Shown piece after piece: positions 4,619-5,692 of a DNA stretch of 5,692 bases. Position 1 is the stretch's first letter. Each line of letters starts with the position of its first letter. The notes below the pieces were generated by a model that had not been told where the DNA came from, searched no databases, and saw only the letters and a program-made list of their open reading frames with translations. The stretch lies in NCBI GenBank assembly GCA_934254755.1, contig CAKQMM010000088.1:1-5692 (forward strand), written 5' to 3'. The stretch is from an uncultured Clostridia bacterium (GTDB lineage Bacteria > Bacillota > Clostridia > Christensenellales > Borkfalkiaceae). The translations under genes and the position numbers were made by a program.

Positions 4619-5512
4619 TTAATACTTCCATTCTTTGGCTTTGCCGAAGTAAATGCCAAGGGGTTCGTAGTGAACTTTGCACGAAGCGAAAAGTTCAACC
4701 GAGCCTTGATAAGTTTCAAGGTAAGGAACGTGCTGGAAGTAGTTGGCGTCGTAATCGCCTTTTGCAACTTGGTCGTTCTGAAGCGTCCAGTCAAGAATTG
4801 TTACGTTAAGGGTGTAGCCCTGAGCCGCAAGCAATTCTTTAACCTTGCCGTTTAAAACTTCGGCGTGGGGAACGTCGGACGCGCAAACTTTAATTTCGGT
4901 GTTGTTGCCGTTTTGGGTTGCGTCTTTAGAAGTCCTTAAATCTATCTGAGTGGAAGCGTCGCAAGTCATTGCGCCTAGATATTTATCTTTAAAGTAATCG
5001 GAAACGTCTTTGGAAAGCATAGCGTTCGTAAGCGCGTCGATTTTCTTTTTGTATTCGGCGTTGGTTTCATAATCGCTCTTTCTTGCGGCGATTATGTTCG
5101 CTTTGCCGGCTACCTGCACAGGGTCGTCTTCAACGGCGGCGCGTTTATCGGAAGTAACTTTGCCGGTGTAAGCGGTGTTACAGGGAAGAAGCGCGTAGTC
5201 GTAATCTTGCATAGAAGATACGAGAAGGTTTTCGGCAACGAGAGTTACTTCGACGGAACCGTCTTTGCTCTTCCACGTTTTTTTCGCTTCGGAAAGGTTG
5301 AGTTTGCCGTCTTCCGTCACGGGGAAGTTGTCGCCTTCCGTAGTTTTGGAAATAACGCCTTTTGCTTCCAAAAGCTGGAAGGCGCGGACGGCGTTAGACT
5401 CGTCGTCGCAGACTTCAAAGGTGGTTGCTTTCGAGCCGCAGCCGAAAAGCGTTGTCGCAAGCAATGCGCCGGTGACGCAAAGTACGAAAAGTTTGGTGAA
5501 AAGTTTTTTCAT
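4619..5512 (-). CDS. metQ: Methionine-binding lipoprotein MetQ (NlpA family), circularly permuted
   Basis: Extracellular substrate-binding lipoprotein of the MetNIQ importer, 297 aa. ATG at 5512 with AAAAGGAG (5522-5529) 9 nt upstream. The signal is MKKLFTK, a hydrophobic core, and lipobox LFGC with lipid Cys25. The halves are in reversed order relative to all MetQ/NlpA proteins I know. Residues 31-183 match the usual second half: TFEVCDDESNAVRAFQLLEA (31-50) corresponds to the A-I-P-N-D-x-x-N-E-x-R-A-L-x-L-L-E strand and helix; YALLPCNTAY (106-115) to the V-I-N-G-N-Y-A loop; KANIIAARK (137-145) to the N-V-I-A-V-R strand; and SDYFKDKYLGAM (171-182) to the usual C-terminal end. Residues 206-293 match the usual first half: EIKVCASDVPHAEVL (206-220), NDQVAKGDYDANYFQHVPYLE (246-266) and KVHYEPLGIYFGK (279-291). 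The linker is 184-205. Arg43 and Asn112 align with residues I recall contacting methionine. ATG and the metI stop overlap (ATGA). Substrate could be another amino acid. Confidence 0.92.
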   Translation of the reverse strand: MKKLFTKLFVLCVTGALLATTLFGCGSKATTFEVCDDESNAVRAFQLLEAKGVISKTTEGDNFPVTEDGKLNLSEAKKTWKSKDGSVEVTLVAENLLVSSMQDYDYALLPCNTAYTGKVTSDKRAAVEDDPVQVAGKANIIAARKSDYETNAEYKKKIDALTNAMLSKDVSDYFKDKYLGAMTCDASTQIDLRTSKDATQNGNNTEIKVCASDVPHAEVLNGKVKELLAAQGYTLNVTILDWTLQNDQVAKGDYDANYFQHVPYLETYQGSVELFASCKVHYEPLGIYFGKAKEWKY

Positions 5513-5692
5513 TTGAGTAATCTCCTTTTATCTATTTTTTTGGCTATTTTTAGCCCTAATTCCTGAATGAGTTGTACGACCAGCACCACTACGACTATAA
5601 GTATCCAGAAAATGCCCTGACTTAAATAATCGCCGGTGTGGCGGGTGTAATAGGTGTATATGCCGGAAATAAGTCCGCCCGCACCTATGTTG
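5509..5692 (-). CDS. metI: Methionine ABC transporter permease MetI (C-terminal end)
   Basis: The last 60 codons of a membrane permease; the 5' part is beyond the right edge and the frame is read from base 5691. The segment NIGAGGLISG at the start fits the G-A-G-G-L loop of MetI. A hydrophobic helix follows (IFWILIVVVVLVVQLIQELG), then a basic tail (AKKIDKRRLLK) like the usual L-D-K-R end of MetI. It ends in TGA overlapping the metQ ATG by 4 nt, so the two are translationally coupled. The metQ ribosome site lies inside this gene. The ATPase gene metN is expected upstream, outside the window. Confidence 0.88.
   Translation of the reverse strand, partial: NIGAGGLISGIYTYYTRHTGDYLSQGIFWILIVVVVLVVQLIQELGLKIAKKIDKRRLLK

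Noticed and set aside
862..5512. Reversed motif order in PstS and MetQ as an assembly error
   Set aside because: Each gene has one continuous frame with signal peptide, lipobox, linker and ribosome site, and the permutation falls cleanly at the hinge in both. A misassembly would be unlikely to do this twice.

Overview
The window reads as a piece of a Gram-positive chromosome, most likely an uncultured gut-type Clostridia relative. The reasons are lipoprotein-type binding proteins, strong AGGAG ribosome sites, moderate GC, and two short intergenic repeats that I recall from gut Firmicutes. All six recognisable genes lie on the minus strand, so transcription runs from right to left. I find no credible plus-strand gene, tRNA, rRNA, CRISPR array or transposase.

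Right to left: the end of a methionine ABC permease gene (metI, 5509-5692) overlaps by 4 nt the gene for its lipoprotein binding partner (metQ, 4619-5512). A spacer with a hairpin and a compact three-way-junction palindrome (4468-4528) leads to cysteine synthase (cysK, 3467-4396). A 370-nt spacer then holds two dispersed-type repeats and a strong terminator. The -35 of a probable promoter lies inside that terminator's stem and serves an EamA/DMT permease gene (2205-3071), which looks leaderless. After the eamA terminator comes a phosphate uptake operon: three PhoP-type boxes 11 bp apart, a TACAAT -10, a 230-nt leader, pstS (862-1809), an intercistronic hairpin, and pstC (1-780), which runs off the left edge. 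The first 61 bases are a perfect fold-back palindrome, probably an assembly or library artefact.

The genes form two themes: sulfur amino acid supply (MetIQ, CysK) and phosphate scavenging (PstSC under a Pho-type promoter).

The most striking observation is that both substrate-binding proteins, which belong to unrelated families, are circularly permuted. In each, the segment that normally forms the second half of the mature protein follows the lipoprotein signal directly, and the segment that normally comes first is at the C-terminus. In both, the cut lies at the inter-lobe hinge, just before the strand that leads into a ligand-binding loop. The eamA gene is also rearranged relative to its closest family, being a head-to-tail fusion of two strongly similar one-domain units. 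Permuted PstS-like proteins I believe exist in other Clostridia. I do not know of a description of a permuted MetQ, or of both in one locus.
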